Made by a program: the position numbers and the translations under genes. A DNA stretch of 64,000 nucleotides from Mesorhabditis belari (Eukaryota; Nematoda; Chromadorea; Rhabditida; Rhabditidae), in the NCBI GenBank assembly GCA_958450365.1, contig CAUEEP010000925.1, positions 868,001-932,000 of the forward strand, written 5' to 3'. Positions 34,614 through 45,560 of this stretch are shown in pieces. Every line of letters begins with the position of its first letter. The first letter of the stretch is position 1. The notes under the pieces are model-generated. The model was not told the origin of the DNA, did not search any database, and saw nothing but the letters and a program-made list of their open reading frames with translations.

Positions 34614-36317
34614 GCAAACATGCTAAAGAAACCGCGACGCCGACGCCGTGGCCGATCCCCATTACCGGCGATGAGATGGCCATCAGCGCCCATGACGGCA
34701 CCACCGGTTAGTCTCATTACAATGAGTTTTAATGGCTCTACGAGATTCACTGAGCATTTTCCTCTCAAATAATCCATTTTCTCAAATCTCAAGCCGTTTA
34801 CCGTAATAAAGAAGTAAAGGAATTTGCGAGGAAAAGTAGATTTCCGGAGATCGGATTCAACGGCCGACCTTTTCTTTCCCGGGCAATTGCTCTAACCACT
34901 GAGCTATCCAATACCTTAAATTGCTAAGAGAAAAAGGAAAAGAAGAAAGAAAGCTATCACCCAACCACCAGCTTTCATTCAATTGCCCAAATTTTGAAAT
35001 GAAGAGGAGTGTTTTTTTGAGTTGACTCTGAGAAAACGCTTTCAGAACCCACCCAGTCTCAATTTACACCATTAAAAATCGCTATTCGGTATTTTTTAAG
35101 CAATCAATTGTTCAGTTCCAGAAAATCCCACCATCCCCATTGGCTTCTCCAGCTCCGATCGCTCGTTTCGTCGACGATGAGCCGAATCCTATCAAAAGTC
35201 TTTCCGTTGGAAGAAGAATTGGGAAAACGATTGGGAAAGCCGTAAGGTGAGAAAAAATAGAAAAGCTCTAAAGCTTTGCATAGAAAAGTCCTCAAGCTTT
35301 TCATAGAAAAGCTCTTTTCACAGATCAAACAAGTACGGTAAACTGGAAAATCAAGGCTCTTAGATTGCTATAAAGCAACTGAAAGAAAAGTGAAAGCTCT
35401 AGAACTCCTAGAACGATTGTACAGAGTGGCCCATAATTATAGGTGCAGATAAAAAGCTTTGTAGGTAGAAAAAATTAAACTTTAAACTTTAAACAGCAAA
35501 CTTTTGTTTTAAAATCTTTATTTGATATCAATCAACAGCAAATTAAGAATTAAATTCAAAGCGAGCAATATTTTTAGCCGAGCACACTGTCAAGCGTTTA
35601 GTAAAGGCGTCCACGGTGGCGACTAGACAGGGGAAAACTCCAACCTCAACCTAATTCCACCATCGTTCTCTTGCTTTGAAATTTTGCCTACAGATAGAAA
35701 TCAACATTCTCAGCTTGTAGACAAAATTTCAGAGCAATCGGCCAAGAAAAGGCCGAGAAAACGAAGGTGGAATTAGGTTCGCGTTGGAATTTTCCCATTT
35801 CTAGTGGCGACCATCATCATAGTTTATCCAGTAAGCATCATCATAGTTTATCCAAGACTTTCACAAGACTTTTCTTCAAACTTTCAAAATTTTTATGCAG
35901 TTTTGAGTAGGCTTTTGTTTCAAAGATGGATCAGACAGAGTAATCCATCGGATTGAGATCCGGTGAGCTTCAGAAAAAGAGATGAAATTGTGAAACTTCA
36001 TTTTATAAAAACCTTGAACCTTATTGGCTTTGTGAGCCGGAGCCCCGTCTTCTCGAAATGACTAAATTTGATTTTTGAAATGCTTTTGTACTAAGAGCAA
36101 AATTTCAGCTTCCAGGAGAACTAGATAGTTAATAATAATAGATGATAAGCCACTGCACCTATAATTATGCGCTATAACTGTAGATTATCCATTTTCTAGA
36201 TGGGAACAACGTCGTCATTCACTCGGCCGAGAACGACGACAGAAATCATCGGTTTTCCTCGAGACCGAGAGTCATTCAGCTGCCGAAATCGAGCATTCGT
36301 CGACCAGTAATGATTAG
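34614..36317 (+). CDS. dgk-1: dgk-1 alternative 3' exons 24b-26b (long C-terminus)
   Basis: Three exons could replace exon 24. Exon 24b (34614-34706) follows a polypyrimidine CAG acceptor, is phase 0 and starts ANMLKKPRRRRRGRS. Exon 25b (35122-35246) reads KIPPSPLASPAPIARF and ends with donor GTGAGA. Exon 26b (36200-36317) follows ATTTTCTAG, continues RWEQRRHSLGRERR and ends with TAG at 36315-36317. Phases 0, 2 and stop all fit, and the joined isoform would be 996 residues. The basic, Ser/Pro-rich tail has no catalytic motif and could affect localisation. Support is from sequence only; no transcript is available here. Confidence 0.7.
34855..34920 (-). repeat. tRNA-like module, - strand
   Basis: On the - strand GGATAGCTCAGTGGTTAGAG forms a good A-box and D-arm. 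The B-box is degraded. Lies in the intron between exons 24b and 25b. Confidence 0.4.
35422..36180 (-). mobile_element. Tc1/mariner element with decayed transposase
   Basis: The ends resemble CAGGGTGGCGCATAATTATA and are inverted, flanked by TA (35420-35421, 36181-36182). On the - strand are transposase remnants in order: DGAPAHKANKV (36049 downward), SPDLNPMDY with the following Trp changed to stop (about 35966-35930), and VDAFTKRL (about 35614-35591). These are the last catalytic and C-terminal blocks of mariner-type transposases. Frames differ and the inter-motif distance is short, so it is dead. It interrupts the intron just before dgk-1 exon 26b. Confidence 0.75.
35624..35803. mobile_element. 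hAT-like MITE nested in the mariner element
   Basis: Inverted arms starting TAGACAGGGGAAAACTCC, flanked by perfect 8-bp target duplications GTGGCGAC (35616-35623 and 35804-35811). Same family as 9378-9575. Confidence 0.85.
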
Positions 36318-36735
36318 AGTTGATGCTACAAAACTCTTCCCCTGACACCAATTTTCTTAAGTCAGCAAAGCCAAAGTTAAAGCAAAAGGTTGGCTTTGGG
36401 CCAACTCAAATTCAGTTTTGAATTCCGCTTTGACCAAAACAAAGCAAAAGACTAGGATGACTTTCGGCTTCTGGAATAACCCTGTTTTAGCTCTCATCTA
36501 AACCGTTTCCTAAACCGTTTCCCTAAACCTTTTCCTAAACCGTTTCCTAGAGCGTATCCCCTTTCCCCTTTTTTCACGACTCAAGTCTACTTTCTGTGTA
36601 ATTTCTCAGCTTTCAGAACAGAAGCAAACTTTTGAATACAATTTATGAAAGATTTACGCCAGATTTAAAAAACCAGGCCAGATTAGGGTAGCTTATCCAG
36701 AGTTTAGCCTCACTGAATAGGTTTTTGGTCGTCGT

Positions 36736-36868
36736 CTACCGTAATCTTGTCTCAATTTTTATCCAAACTATTCACTTTTTGTATCTTTCGATATCCCTGT
36801 GAACAACTCGCAGAATACGACCATAAAAGTGGATAAATTGAATAAAAAATGAGACAAGATTACGGTAG
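36736..36868. mobile_element. CTACCGTAATCTTGTCTC MITE, copy 1
   Basis: About 130 bp with inverted ends. The same element is at 49176-49307, with a diverged one at 63201-63329 and a truncated one from about 42707. Confidence 0.75.
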
Positions 36869-36869
36869 A

Positions 36870-37420
36870 AAGAGAAAGAAGGCACGGTTTAGAAAACAAA
36901 ATTGCAAATATCCAATTTTTCTTCTTACCCTTTCACGATCTGATAAGCAAAACCCCAATTTTCACTCATTTTCTACATAATTTTCCGTTTTCAGCCCCAA
37001 AAAATGTTTCCAATCATGTCATTTCTGTTGTTTAGCAAAATTTTCTTATTTTTCCATCGAATTTCACATCGACATTGATTTCTTTTGGTGTTTCCATTTT
37101 TTTCTAGGTAAACCTTTGACAAGTTTTGTGAGCTTTTGAGTATTGGAAATTCCAATTTTGAGAAAAATTTCGTTATTATTTTGCTTTTCTGAATTGCTTA
37201 TCTGAATCTTGGCTTTGAATATTGAAATTGAAATCTCTTCATCAAAAACTTTTATTAATCCATTTTTGTCTTCAATCTATTGCAGTTGGAAAATAAATTT
37301 AAAGATTTAAACGTTTATAAACTCACAAAAACTAATCCGACATCTTAAAACGTAAAAAAAATCTTAGTACAACGTTCCGTTTAATGCTAGATGTCAGATC
37401 GGATGCTATTAAAGTAATAA
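36870..37420. other. A/T-rich spacer, no gene seen
   Basis: Absent from the corresponding place in the third unit, where about 49410 joins directly to the equivalent of 37420. This is therefore an insertion here or a deletion there. Confidence 0.45.
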
Positions 37421-37849
37421 TAAGTTTCCGGATTCATCTAAAAGCTTAGTACAATCAAACTCGAGTTCCAATTGCCAGACTCACAAGGGAAGGTCAACTG
37501 GATAGGCTGGTCAAATCACATGAGCCATAGAATTCGGGAGCGGGGGCGAGTTCTTGGCCATTTTGAAGCCCGATTTTAGATAGGTTTTTGTTAACAACTT
37601 TTGATGGAAGACATAGTTTCTAAAAGTTGACGTTCTAAGCTATCTAAATCTTATTAAAACTTCCTGATCTGACAACCTTAAGGTGGTTAAAAATGAGCTG
37701 CAAATTGGCCAAAAACTTGGCCCCCGTTAACCGTAAAGCACCCCCTGTTGGTGACAATCCAACCAATCACCTTCCGAGTGGCTTATTGATGACATTAAAA
37801 AATATCATTCCGACTTTCGTTTCCAGAATAAGCTTGTAAAAAATTAAAT

Positions 37850-38360
37850 CCCATCACCACGTCCTTTCAACGAGAACTTGCAATTGTTGATCCTGTTTTG
37901 GAATAGGTTAAACAGAAAGCGATAATTCTCATCATCTTCCTTCCATTGATACCAAATGAGATCCAAATGAACTCAACTGACGATGCTTCCCTTGAATATC
38001 AACAAGTATTTGCAAAGAGCCTCATAGTCTTTGACGGGTCTGATCTCCTGAACCGAAGCTAAACATTCGAGCATTTCCGAGATCATTTTTTGAAGAGGGA
38101 ATTTCAAAACGGAGATCAAACATCCGCGACAATTTCGTCTCAACAACGTAGCCTGGACGAAAGATGATCGAAACGACGTGTTCTCCGACCTCCATTCATG
38201 GCCAATTGATGAGAATCGATCGAAATTTCACGTTGTTCTTCATCAATTCGATGACGTCCTTTGGATCCATTCGTTGCAAGATTTCCAACTTCAAATCGTA
38301 ACAAAGCTTGACTATTGGGGAGTTGCGAAGATTCGGTAGTGGGAGCGGAAGTTTCACCAT
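37850..38360 (-). pseudogene. F-box-like pseudogene, unit 1
   Basis: Begins MVKLPLPLPNLRNSP after the family acceptor, then an F-box-like segment. In the conserved RPWMIFGEH block the Trp codon is TGA, so the frame stops (about 38211-38213 on the - strand). Further stops and a gap follow. The copy at 49850-50432 carries the same TGA. Confidence 0.7.
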
Positions 38361-38703
38361 TCTACCTGAAAATTCAAAGATTAGTTCGATTGGGAAAATT
38401 TTGTTGCTAAAGTAGTTGAATTTATATCTAAATCAATCGATAACTAGAATTTATCCAACTATTTTACTTTGACAACAAAATTTTGTTCACCATAAAAACA
38501 TATATACAGGTGAAAGATCCAAAACAAAATTTTCAATGGTTCATTTGACCACGAATCGAATTAAAACGCTTTCAAAGTAAAAAATTTATAACATCCAAAC
38601 CAAAATTCAGAATAACAACAAGAGAAACAAAAATTAACAAAAAAATCTAATCAGAGTAATTTGGCAAATAATTTTTGTAATTTGTTTTAGGCAAGTAATT
38701 TTT

Positions 38704-39756
38704 TCATTCCATCCTTTTTGGCTCCTGCTCAGCGGGCACGTATTTGGCAAAGAACTGCAGACGTGCACTGCTGCCATATCTAGATTCAAACGTCGAAATG
38801 ACGTAGATACAATCGCGTTCATCGTCTATCTTCTGCTTGTAGACCTCGAGAAACTTCACGGACATGTAGTAACAGTCTGAAATCGGGTACTTTTTGCACA
38901 TTTCGTTCATCAATTCTCGAGTTTCACTGATTGAGCTCAACTCTCCAATTCGTTGCAGTCCGGGAGTTGCAGCGAGGAAATTACCGAGCGGGTTGTTTGG
39001 CGTGAATGTGAGCAAGATTGAAGGGTATTGATTTCGACTCGGTATCCCCCTGCTGGCTATCCAACCGGCTACGAGATCCGCTGACTTCTGGTCAGAAGAT
39101 TGTTCCTCAGCAACAGTGAACGCAATCATCCTGACGTTTGTTTTCAGAAGAAACTGCCGAAGGAAGTAGAATTGGCTTCCATGTCCGTTCATCGAAATCT
39201 CCTTGCAATTTTCAAGCTGACTTTCGAAGAGGTTCGTCAGGTAGCGATTACTTTCATTGTCCATATTCCACGTGTACCAAGTGAGATCCAAAAAGATTCG
39301 CTCGGTCACCTTTCCTTTGAAGATGGCAAAATGCTGGCGCATCGCTGAATTGTCCAACATCATTTGGATTTCCCCAACAGAACCCAACTTTTCGAGAATT
39401 TCCAATGCTGTCTCTTTTTCGACATCACTCTCGATATCTCTTCGGATAAACTGAACGCAGCTTGTGATTCTCTTCAAGAGAACTGATTCGCAACGGAGAT
39501 CGATGAAAATCGAAGAGCCCGGGTGTTTCTTGATCTCGACAATGTGCATTGGGCGGAAAATTATCGAATGTACATGTTCGCCAAAAATCATCCACGGTCG
39601 ATTGATGAGGATCGCGCGGAATTTCTTGTTACTCTTCATCAATTCAATGATGTCCTTGGGATCCATTCGTTCCAAGATTTCCAACTTCAAATCGTAACAA
39701 AGCTTTTCCATCGGGAAATTACGAATATCGGGCATCTCAAATGGAAGTTCCCCCAT
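38704..39756 (-). CDS. F-box-like protein, unit 1, intact
   Basis: Single frame of 350 residues from an ATG five bases after the family acceptor (here TTTTCAGGGAGA). F-box-like region about residues 12-55: [20 protein letters not shown], then PKDIIELMKSNKKFRAILI. Later blocks are GWIASRGIPSRNQYPS and the C-terminal [23 protein letters not shown] signature shared by all members. No membrane segment or signal peptide is evident. It is likely a SKP1-type adaptor if the F-box call is right, with the C-terminal two-thirds as a substrate-binding region (inference). Close paralogues lie at 43.9 and 50.8 kb. Confidence 0.65.
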   Translation of the reverse strand: MGELPFEMPDIRNFPMEKLCYDLKLEILERMDPKDIIELMKSNKKFRAILINRPWMIFGEHVHSIIFRPMHIVEIKKHPGSSIFIDLRCESVLLKRITSCVQFIRRDIESDVEKETALEILEKLGSVGEIQMMLDNSAMRQHFAIFKGKVTERIFLDLTWYTWNMDNESNRYLTNLFESQLENCKEISMNGHGSQFYFLRQFLLKTNVRMIAFTVAEEQSSDQKSADLVAGWIASRGIPSRNQYPSILLTFTPNNPLGNFLAATPGLQRIGELSSISETRELMNEMCKKYPISDCYYMSVKFLEVYKQKIDDERDCIYVISTFESRYGSSARLQFFAKYVPAEQEPKRME

Positions 39757-40009
39757 TCTCCCTGAAAATTGAAAGATTAGTTCGATCAAAACGACAATAA
39801 ATAATGCATTATCTTTCACTCCATAGATATAATATCTTTGTCAATACAAATATCAACGCAAACATAAAAGAACCGTTCGGAATCTTTAATCCTCTCAAAA
39901 TTAATCGATCACTTTTGCAAAATTTATTTGGATCAAATAGGTAAATGCTGTCATAACAGTAATCTGAAAAATACAAAGTATTCAATGCATCAACAAATAA
40001 GGTTGGATA

Positions 40010-40375
40010 AACTTTCCTTGAATTGATGAAACATATTTGGCGAAGAAAAAGTAATCATTCACAAAATAAATACAGTCACGATCCCCGTCGATTCTTATCC
40101 AATAGCAATAATTGGACCTTCAAGAGCAAGATCACCAACACAACACACAACCCTGTGCTTTCTCAGCATTTCCATCATTGTATCCAGAAATTTTCGTTGA
40201 AAGAAAAAACCGGGGGAAAAGTTGGAACAAAAAAAAAAAACAAACCCCCCCCCCCCGAAGCAAAAAAAAAAAGGAAAAAAAGGGGCCAAACCAAAAAAAA
40301 AAAAAAAAAAAAAAAGGAGGGGGAGGAGGCGGGGGGGGGGGGGGGGGGGGGGGCCTCGACTGGAAGTTCTGCCAT
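40010..40375 (-). pseudogene. Subfamily-B F-box-like fragments around a homopolymer block
   Basis: The right end has a MAELPVE start after the family acceptor. The left end has the C-terminal part matching the copy at 52071-52268. Between them, about 40200-40353 is mostly runs of C, A and G. The middle of the gene is missing. Confidence 0.55.
40215..40353. other. Homopolymer block, possible assembly artefact
   Basis: Runs of A, then C, then A, then G up to about 22 long follow each other within 140 bases. Nothing like it exists in the paralogous places, and it sits exactly where the paralogue has ordinary sequence. Confidence 0.5.
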
Positions 40376-40720
40376 TCTGCCTGAGAATTGAAAAATTAGA
40401 AAAGAACAATCAAATATCTGGCAGAAAAGTTGGCTACAAAACAAAAACAAGCAAGAAGGTGGGGGAAAATGCCGGTTTTTAGCTAAAGTTCGATAAAATC
40501 TTTGATTTTTTCAAAGCTTCTGATGATCTTTAGTGCATAAACAACAATAATCAAAGTTTTACATCTAAAAGGAGCTAAAATTGACTCAAAAGATTTCATC
40601 AGTCGCTGTTTTTAAGCAAAAACGTGTCGTAGACCAAAAATAGCACATTTGTCATCAAAACAATGCTCCAAACTAGTAAGATATGCGTTTAAAAAGATAA
40701 AAAGATACAAAAGTCTATTC

Positions 40721-41099
40721 GGTACTTTGATGGTTGGGAGGGGCTACTTTTATCCTGGCTTAGTTGGAACTAATGTTTTGAGTAGCTGTATCTAACCTTT
40801 TACCTACCTATTCGAGGGTAATCAAATATGCTTATCCTTTTAGAGCATTTACAACATGTTTCAAGTTCCATATTGCCGCTTTTATTCGATTTTCAAGTGT
40901 AAGCAGCTTTGAGCTAGCGTTTGATGGTTAAAGTCTATGAGTTTAGGCTAGAATTACCAAGAACTTGCTAAAATAGTCACCAATCTATGAAGCATATTTG
41001 ATTACTCTAGAATAGATAAAAGGTACCAATACAATCATTCAAAACATTAGATCCAACCAAGCCAGGATAAAAGTGGCCCCTCGCAACCACCAAAGTACC
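40721..41099. mobile_element. hAT-like MITE with 8-bp target duplication
   Basis: The ends GGTACTTTGATGGTTGGGAG and CAACCACCAAAGTACC are inverted. GTCTATTC flanks both sides (40713-40720 and 41100-41107). The paralogous spacers at about 41750 and 53050 have a single GTCTATTC and no element, which are natural empty sites. Confidence 0.88.
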
Positions 41100-41284
41100 G
41101 TCTATTCTAACAAGGAACAACTCAAAAAGCTCAAAATATGGCAGAAAAGATCACCAATCACTTTCGAAAAGATAAGAAGAATGATTTCCTAACAGCAAAA
41201 TTTCCGTTTTATACCAATGGTACCGTAGCCTTTAAATTTAAGCCTTCTTGCCATAAATTTGACTGTTTTTCTCTACAAAACTAC

Positions 41285-41405
41285 GATCTGACCTTGGCAC
41301 ATCTTTTGGGTCCAATTCATCGATTACTTCCAAAACCAGATCGTAGCAGAGTTTTCCCATCGGGAATTTGAGAAGAGTGGGCGTCTCGACTGGAAGTTCT
41401 GCCAT
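41285..41405 (-). pseudogene. Truncated F-box-like fragment (N-terminus only)
   Basis: MAELPVETPTLLKFPMGKLC and [14 protein letters not shown] follow the family acceptor; the similarity then stops and joins spacer sequence. Confidence 0.6.
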
Positions 41406-42342
41406 CCTGCCTGAAAATTGAAAGATTAGAAAAAACAACCAGTAAACACATGGCAGAACATGTGGCACAAGTTGCCTACAGAACAAAAATAATCAACAAG
41501 GTGGGGACAAATGCCGGTTTTTAGCTAAAGTTTGATAAAATCTTTCATTTCTCTAAAGCTTGTGATGATCTTTAGTGCATAAACAACAATAAACAAAGCT
41601 TTACATCTAAAAGGAGCAAAAATTGACTCAGAAAGATTTCAACAGTCGCTCTTCTTAAGCAAAAACGTGTCGTAGAACAAAAATAGCTCATTTGTCATCA
41701 AAACAATGCTTAAAACTAGTAAGATATGCGCTTAAAAAGATATAAAAGTCTATTCTAACAAGGAATCACTCAAAAAGTTCAAAATATGGCAGAAAAGATC
41801 ATCAATCACTTTCGAGAAGAAGAGAAGAATGATTTGCCAATAGCAAAATTTCCGTTTTATACCATTGGTACCGTAGCCTTTTCTTTGGTGTCACTATGCC
41901 CAAACTTTTGAGAGAAATTCTTGCCATAAATCTGGCTGTTTTTTTTCTACAAAACTACGATTTGGCTTGGATCTCGACTGGACTTCTTCTTTCGTGTTTT
42001 GAACTTTAAGCCAAAAAAGCAAAATCTTGCTTCTTTCCTGACTTTTCACGTGACTCGGCAATGATTTTGTAAAACAAATAGCGGTGCGATAAAAGCTAAG
42101 CCGGATTTATTATCTTTCAAACTTACTTCTGTAAGGGAGTGTTGTTTAATTAACTGTCTGTTATGTCTTGCAAGTAAAGTTGAAAGCAAACAATTTTATT
42201 TTTTCGAAACTTCCCCCTTCCTTACTAAAACCATTAGAAAGGGTAGCTGAGTCAACAGTCTAAACATAAATTTCGTAACGTTTATCCAATGAAGAAATAT
42301 TATTAAAACGAGATGAGAGTTCAAAAATGATACAGCCATAAC
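41406..42342. repeat. Spacer repeat, copy matching 52490-53660
   Basis: Contains GGGGACAAATGCCGGTTTTT, the GTCTATTC empty MITE site and a final GATACAGCCATAACAAGT block. At about 42343 it switches abruptly into dgk-1 3' flank sequence, a recombination-type junction. Confidence 0.65.
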
Positions 42343-42740
42343 AAGTTTTAGCTCTCATCTAAACCGTTTTCTAAACCGTTTTCTAAACCGTTTCCTAAAC
42401 CGTTTCCTAGAGCGTATCCCCTTTCCCCTTTTGTCACGACTCAAGTCTACTTTCTGTGTCATTTCTACGCTTTCAGAACAGAAGCAAACTTTTGAATACA
42501 ATTTATGAAAGATTTACGCCAAATTCAAAACATATTTACAACACAGATACAGATTTTTAGCCAAAAATTTCGGGAAAACTTTCTCACAAAAATCTGAAGA
42601 AAAAGAGGGACAAAAAAGTCCAAAAAAGCGGCTTATATTGCCGAAAAACCAGACCAGATTACGGTAGCTTATCCAGAGTTTGGCTTAATAAGTTTTTGGT
42701 CGTCATCTACCGTAATCTTGTCTCTATTTTTATCCTATCT
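42343..42740. repeat. Partial copy of dgk-1 3' flank, unit 2
   Basis: Begins TTTTAGCTCTCATCTAAACC, matching about 36486 and 48820, with a CTAAACCGTTTC tandem. The CTACCGTAATC MITE is cut at about 42735 and joined to an F-box-like fragment. Confidence 0.7.
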
Positions 42741-42744
42741 CTAA

Positions 42745-42879
42745 ATTCCATATTGTTCATTATCAATTCAATGATGTCCTTCGGATCCATCTGTTCCAGG
42801 ATTTCCAGTTCTAAATCGTAGAGAGCTTTTCCATCGGAAAGTTACGAATATTCGGCATTGGGAAGGGGAGTGCCGCCAT
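42745..42879 (-). pseudogene. F-box-like N-terminal fragment
   Basis: Starts MAALPFPMPNIRNFPMEKL after the family acceptor, then shifts frame and ends. Confidence 0.6.
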
Positions 42880-43077
42880 TCTACCTGAAAATTGAAAGAT
42901 TAGTTCGATCAAAACGAACATAAATAATGCATTAAAAATATCCTTTACTACATTGATATAATATCTTTATCAATACAAATATCAACGCAAACATAAAGGT
43001 ACGGTTTGAAATCTTCAATCCTCTCAAAATTAATTGGTCACTTTCGCAAAATTTATTTGGATTAAATAGGTAAATGC

Positions 43078-43167
43078 TAGTTCCAAGATTTCCAACTTCA
43101 AATCGTAACAAAGCTTTTCCATCGGGAAATTACGAATATCGGGCATCTCAAATGGAAGTTCCCCCAT
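43078..43167 (-). pseudogene. F-box-like N-terminal fragment
   Basis: Starts [20 protein letters not shown], identical in that part to the gene at 38704-39756, then is cut after LKLEILEL. Confidence 0.6.
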
Positions 43168-43437
43168 TCTCCCTGAAAATTGAAAGATTAGTTCGATCAA
43201 AACGACAATAAATAATGCATTATCTTTCACTCCATAGATATAATATCTTTATCAATACAAATATCAACGCAAACATAAAGGTACGGTTTGAAATCTTCAA
43301 TCCTCTCAAAATTAATTGGTCACTTTTGTAAGATTTATTTGGATCAAATAGGTAAATGCTGTCATAACAGTAATCTGAAAAATACAAAGTATTCAATGCA
43401 CCAACAAATCCAACTATTTTACTTTGACAACAAAATT

Positions 43438-43534
43438 TTTTTCCAAGTTCCAAGATTTCCAACTTCACATCGTAACAAATCTTGTCCATTGGGGAGTTGC
43501 GAAGATTAGGTAGTGGGAGCGGAAGTTTCACCAT
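43438..43534 (-). pseudogene. F-box-like N-terminal fragment
   Basis: Starts MVKLPLPLPNLRNSPMDKIC, the type that is otherwise found at 38360 and 50432, and is cut after about 30 residues. Confidence 0.6.
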
Positions 43535-43874
43535 TCTACCTGAAAATTCAAAGATTAGTTCGATTGGGTAAATTTTGTTGCTAAAGTAGTTGAATTTATA
43601 TCCAAATCAGTCGAAAACAAGAATTTATCCAACTATTTTACTTTGACAACAAAATTTTGTTCACTATAAAGTATATATATCTATAAAAGAGCTAAACAAA
43701 GTTTCAATGGTTCAATTGGCCACGAATCGAATTAAAACGCTTTCAAAGAAAAAAATTTATAAGATCCAAACGAAAATTCAGAAAAACAACAAGAGAAACA
43801 AAAATTAATAAAAAAATCTAATCAGAGTAGTCTGGCAAATAATTTTTGTAGTTTGTTTTAGGCCAGTAATTTTT

Positions 43875-44920
43875 TCATTCCATCCTTTTTGGCTGCTGCT
43901 GAGCGGGCACGTATTTGGCAAAGAACTGCAGAGGAAAATGCCCACGTGTATATCCAAAGCTCCCCGTCGAAACGATGTAGATACAATCACGTTCATTGTC
44001 TATCTTCTGCTTGTAGGAGTCGTGAGACTCCACGAACATGCCTGGAACCGGGTACTTCTTGCACATTTCGTTCCTCAATTCTAGAGTTTCCCTGATTGAG
44101 CTCAACTCTCCAATTCGTTGCAGTCCGGGAGTTGCAGAGAGGAAATTACCAAGCGGGTTGTTTGGCGTGAATGTGAGCAAGATTGAAGGGTATTGATTTC
44201 GACTCGGTATCCCCCTGCTGGCTATCCAACCGGCTACGAGATCCGTTGACTTCTGGTTAGGAGGTTGTTCCTCAGAAACATTGAACGCGATCATCCTGAC
44301 GTTTGTTTTCAGAAGAAACTGCCGAAGGAAGTAGAATTGGCTTCCACGTCCGTTCATCGAAATCTCCTTGCAATTGTCCAGCTGACTTTCGAAGAGGTTC
44401 GTCAGATAGCGATTATTTTCATTGTCCATATTCCACGTGTACCAAGTGAGATCCAAAAGATTCGCTCGGCCACCTTTCCTTTGAAGATTGCAAAATGCTC
44501 GCACATCGCTGAATTGTCTAACATCTTTTTGATTTCCCCAAGAGAACCCAACTTTCCGAGAATTTCCAATGCTGTCTCTTTTTCGACATCACTCTCGATA
44601 TCTCTTCGGATAAACTGAACGCAGCTTGTGATTCTCTTCAAGAGAACTGATTGGCAACGGAGATTGATGAAAATCGAAGAGCCTTGGTGTTTCTTGATCT
44701 CGACAATGTGCATTGAGCGGAAAATAATCGAATGTACATGTTCTCCAAAAATCATCCACGGTCGATTGATGAGAATCGCGCGGAATTTCTTGTTACTCTT
44801 CATCAATTCAATGATGTCCTTCGGATCCATCTGTTCCAGGATTTCCAGTTTTAAATCGTAACAAAGCTTGCCCATTAGGAAGTCAAGAAGATTCGGCATT
44901 GGGAATGGGAGTTCCGCCAT
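43875..44920 (-). pseudogene. F-box-like gene, unit 2, one-base frameshift
   Basis: The 5' part starts MAELPFPMPNLLDFLMGKLC and carries the F-box-like region. The 3' part continues with the GWIASRGIPSRNQYPS block and ends [18 protein letters not shown]. Compared with the intact copy at 38.7 kb, a run of five A on the + strand has four (44455-44458), which shifts the frame inside the KGK.AERIF block. All else is open. It could be a young pseudogene or a base-calling error. Confidence 0.7.
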
Positions 44921-45242
44921 TCTACCTGAAAATTGAAAGATTAGTTCGATCAAGACGAACATAAATAATGCATTATCCTTTGCTTCATTGATATAATATC
45001 TTTGTCAATAACAAAGTGTCGAACACAAATAACAAAGAGCATTAACAAATATCCTTTACTCCGTTGATATAATATCTTTGCCAATACAAATATCAACTCA
45101 AACATAAAGGTACCGTTCGAAATCTTCAATCCTCTCAAAATTAATTGGTCACTTTCGCAAAATTTATTTGGATTAAATAGGTAAATGCTATCATAGCAGT
45201 AGTCTGAAAAAAAACGAAGTATTCAAAGCATCAACAATAAGG

Positions 45243-45560
45243 TTAGATAAACTTTCGTTGAATTGATGAAACATATTTGGTGAAGAAAAAGTAACCATTC
45301 ACAACATAAATACAGTCACAATTCCCGTCGATTCTTTTCCAATAGCAATGAATTGAACTCCAATCAAGAGAATCAAAAGGATAACAACACCAAATCTTGT
45401 GTTTTCTCCCCAAATAATCCAAACAAACATCGATCATCACCTTTGATCATCACATCCAACTCATCGACTTGTTTCAAATTGGGGAAGATCTTCTTTTCAA
45501 TGTCGTGACATCCAACTTGTGAAATGGTCAAAACCGAATATCGCTCATTGGCGACCATTT
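45243..45560 (-). pseudogene. Subfamily-B F-box-like C-terminal fragment
   Basis: Contains KRIDGNCDCIYVVNGYFFF, matching the C-terminus at 52.1 kb. It ends where retrotransposon sequence begins. Confidence 0.55.

Larger units (their letters stand above)
36090..41405. repeat. Tandem duplication unit 1
   Basis: Order: mariner end, dgk-1 exon 26b and flank, CTACCGTAATC MITE, broken F-box-like copy, intact F-box-like gene, broken subfamily-B copy, spacer with a MITE. Units 2 (about 42343-45560) and 3 (about 48430-52490) repeat this order with losses. Confidence 0.75.

Noticed and set aside
40022..40482. Several poly-Lys, poly-Gly and poly-Pro ORFs
   Set aside because: They are translations of homopolymer runs that are probably an assembly artefact.
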